Part shown: piece by piece, positions 5,711-6,297 of the stretch
Layout of the letters: each line of letters starts with the position of its first letter
How positions within the stretch are numbered: the first letter of the stretch is position 1
Source: a bacterium Ga0077546
GTDB lineage: Bacteria > Cyanobacteriota > Vampirovibrionia > Obscuribacterales > Obscuribacteraceae
Direction: 5' to 3'
NCBI GenBank assembly: GCA_001464165.1
Contig: LNEX01000538.1
Span: 1 to 6,297, forward strand
Length of the DNA: 6,297 bases
Notes under the pieces: model-generated
The model's database searches: none
Seen by the model: only the letters and a program-made list of their open reading frames with translations
What the model was told of the DNA's origin: nothing
Position numbers and translations under genes: made by a program

Positions 5711-6297
5711 TTAGACAGAAATTTTAGTGCCTTTTGCTTTGACTTCGTGAGCATCAAGATGACTTGATGCCTTCAAGTGCGAAACAATGTCAAACTTGGT
5801 CAAGACAGCGCAGGCCTTACCTTCTTTAGTGAGGATGACCATATTGCTACCCAACTTGAATTGCTTATAGACTCTATCGATTTCGCTATCGACATCAAGC
5901 TGCGGGAAGGGGCGACCCATAACCGATGAAACCGTAGTTGTTTCTGGATGTTTGCGCTCGTAGACAATTTGCATTGTGATCAAATCATTGATGTGGCCAA
6001 CGTTTTGACCGGCAGCTGTGACAACAGGAAGCTGATCGATTTCATATTTTTGCATAATTTCGATAGCCATCTGCACTGTATCATCAGGCTTGATTGTAAT
6101 CATGGCTGGTACTTTGCCTGAGCTAGTCTTACCGGCAAGCAAATCTTTAGCAAAGAAGCTCAAACCTTCGGCTTGCAAATAACCAAATTCACGCATCCAA
6201 TCATCTGAATAAATTTTGCTCAAATAGCCCCTGCCACCATCTGGCAGAATCACTACAATCACATCTTTCTCAGACATGGTGGCGGCCACGCGCAAGG
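5711..6297 (-). CDS. cbs: Cystathionine beta-synthase, C-terminal part with two CBS domains (start beyond window)
   Basis: The enzyme condenses homocysteine with serine to form cystathionine, using PLP. Only the last 195 or so residues are present; the frame runs off the right edge, so most of the PLP domain lies outside. The visible part begins with the end of the PLP domain: VILPDGGRGYLSKIYSDDWM is a hallmark of the cysteine synthase/CBS fold, and this version resembles the mycobacterial Cbs protein. A linker (FFAKDLLAG) leads to a tandem pair of CBS domains, about 60-114 (VPAMITIKPDDTV and later IDQLPVV) and 121-174 (VSSVMGRPFPQLDVDSEID and later TKFDIVSHL). CBS pairs usually bind adenosyl ligands and adjust activity; which ligand cannot be read here. 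A charged tail of 20 residues ends in KISV before TAA. The internal ATG near 6277 is not a credible start because it lies inside the PLP domain. The gene is the upstream partner of the cystathionine gamma-synthase/lyase gene. Confidence 0.9.
   Translation of the reverse strand, partial: LRVAATMSEKDVIVVILPDGGRGYLSKIYSDDWMREFGYLQAEGLSFFAKDLLAGKTSSGKVPAMITIKPDDTVQMAIEIMQKYEIDQLPVVTAAGQNVGHINDLITMQIVYERKHPETTTVSSVMGRPFPQLDVDSEIDRVYKQFKLGSNMVILTKEGKACAVLTKFDIVSHLKASSHLDAHEVKAKGTKISV

Noticed and set aside
1..6297. CRISPR arrays, tRNA/rRNA genes, insertion sequences, phage or toxin-antitoxin genes, tandem repeats.
   Set aside because: I looked for repeated units, recombinase motifs and conserved RNA sequences on both strands and saw none.

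Overview
The window is an ordinary-looking stretch of bacterial chromosome of intermediate GC. Its short intergenic gaps, Shine-Dalgarno sites and operon-like spacing are bacterial, and there are no phage, transposon, CRISPR or RNA genes that I can see. I cannot name the organism. A TPR-like membrane-anchored protein, many poorly conserved proteins and abundant CTAG tetranucleotides argue against a typical enterobacterium. The cystathionine enzymes resemble the mycobacterial pair from memory, but the rest of the window does not look actinobacterial. A lineage such as the Melainabacteria/Vampirovibrionia is only a guess.

Layout, left to right. A membrane-anchored TPR-like protein (62-1114, +) whose start is uncertain because its frame is open to the left edge, with the possible tail of another gene at 1-33. 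A 218-base gap (1115-1332) with an inverted repeat and a good sigma-70-type promoter. A 12-TM MFS transporter (1333-2688, +) with a D-G-x-D motif like that of aromatic-acid/proton symporters. A 235-residue protein of unknown function with a Cys cluster (2723-3430, +), probably co-transcribed with the transporter. A trypsin/HtrA-like serine protease (3510-4559, +) with no signal peptide and a long insertion carrying a canonical EF-hand calcium loop. On the opposite strand and converging with it, a transsulfuration pair: the C-terminal part of a cystathionine beta-synthase (5711 to beyond the right edge) followed 24 bases later by a cystathionine gamma-synthase/lyase gene (5686-4569), which is broken by a small out-of-frame deletion.

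How the genes work together. The minus-strand pair would convert homocysteine plus serine to cystathionine and then to cysteine (reverse transsulfuration), or run the methionine direction if the second enzyme acts as a synthase. As sequenced, the second enzyme is disrupted: about 16 codons plus one base are missing between the N-terminal PLP-phosphate-binding segment and the rest of the fold. The plus-strand genes show no clear shared pathway. The two most distinctive items are the EF-hand embedded between the catalytic His and Asp of the protease, and the precise microhomology-type deletion in the cystathionine gene. There is no gene-free stretch above 300 bases.
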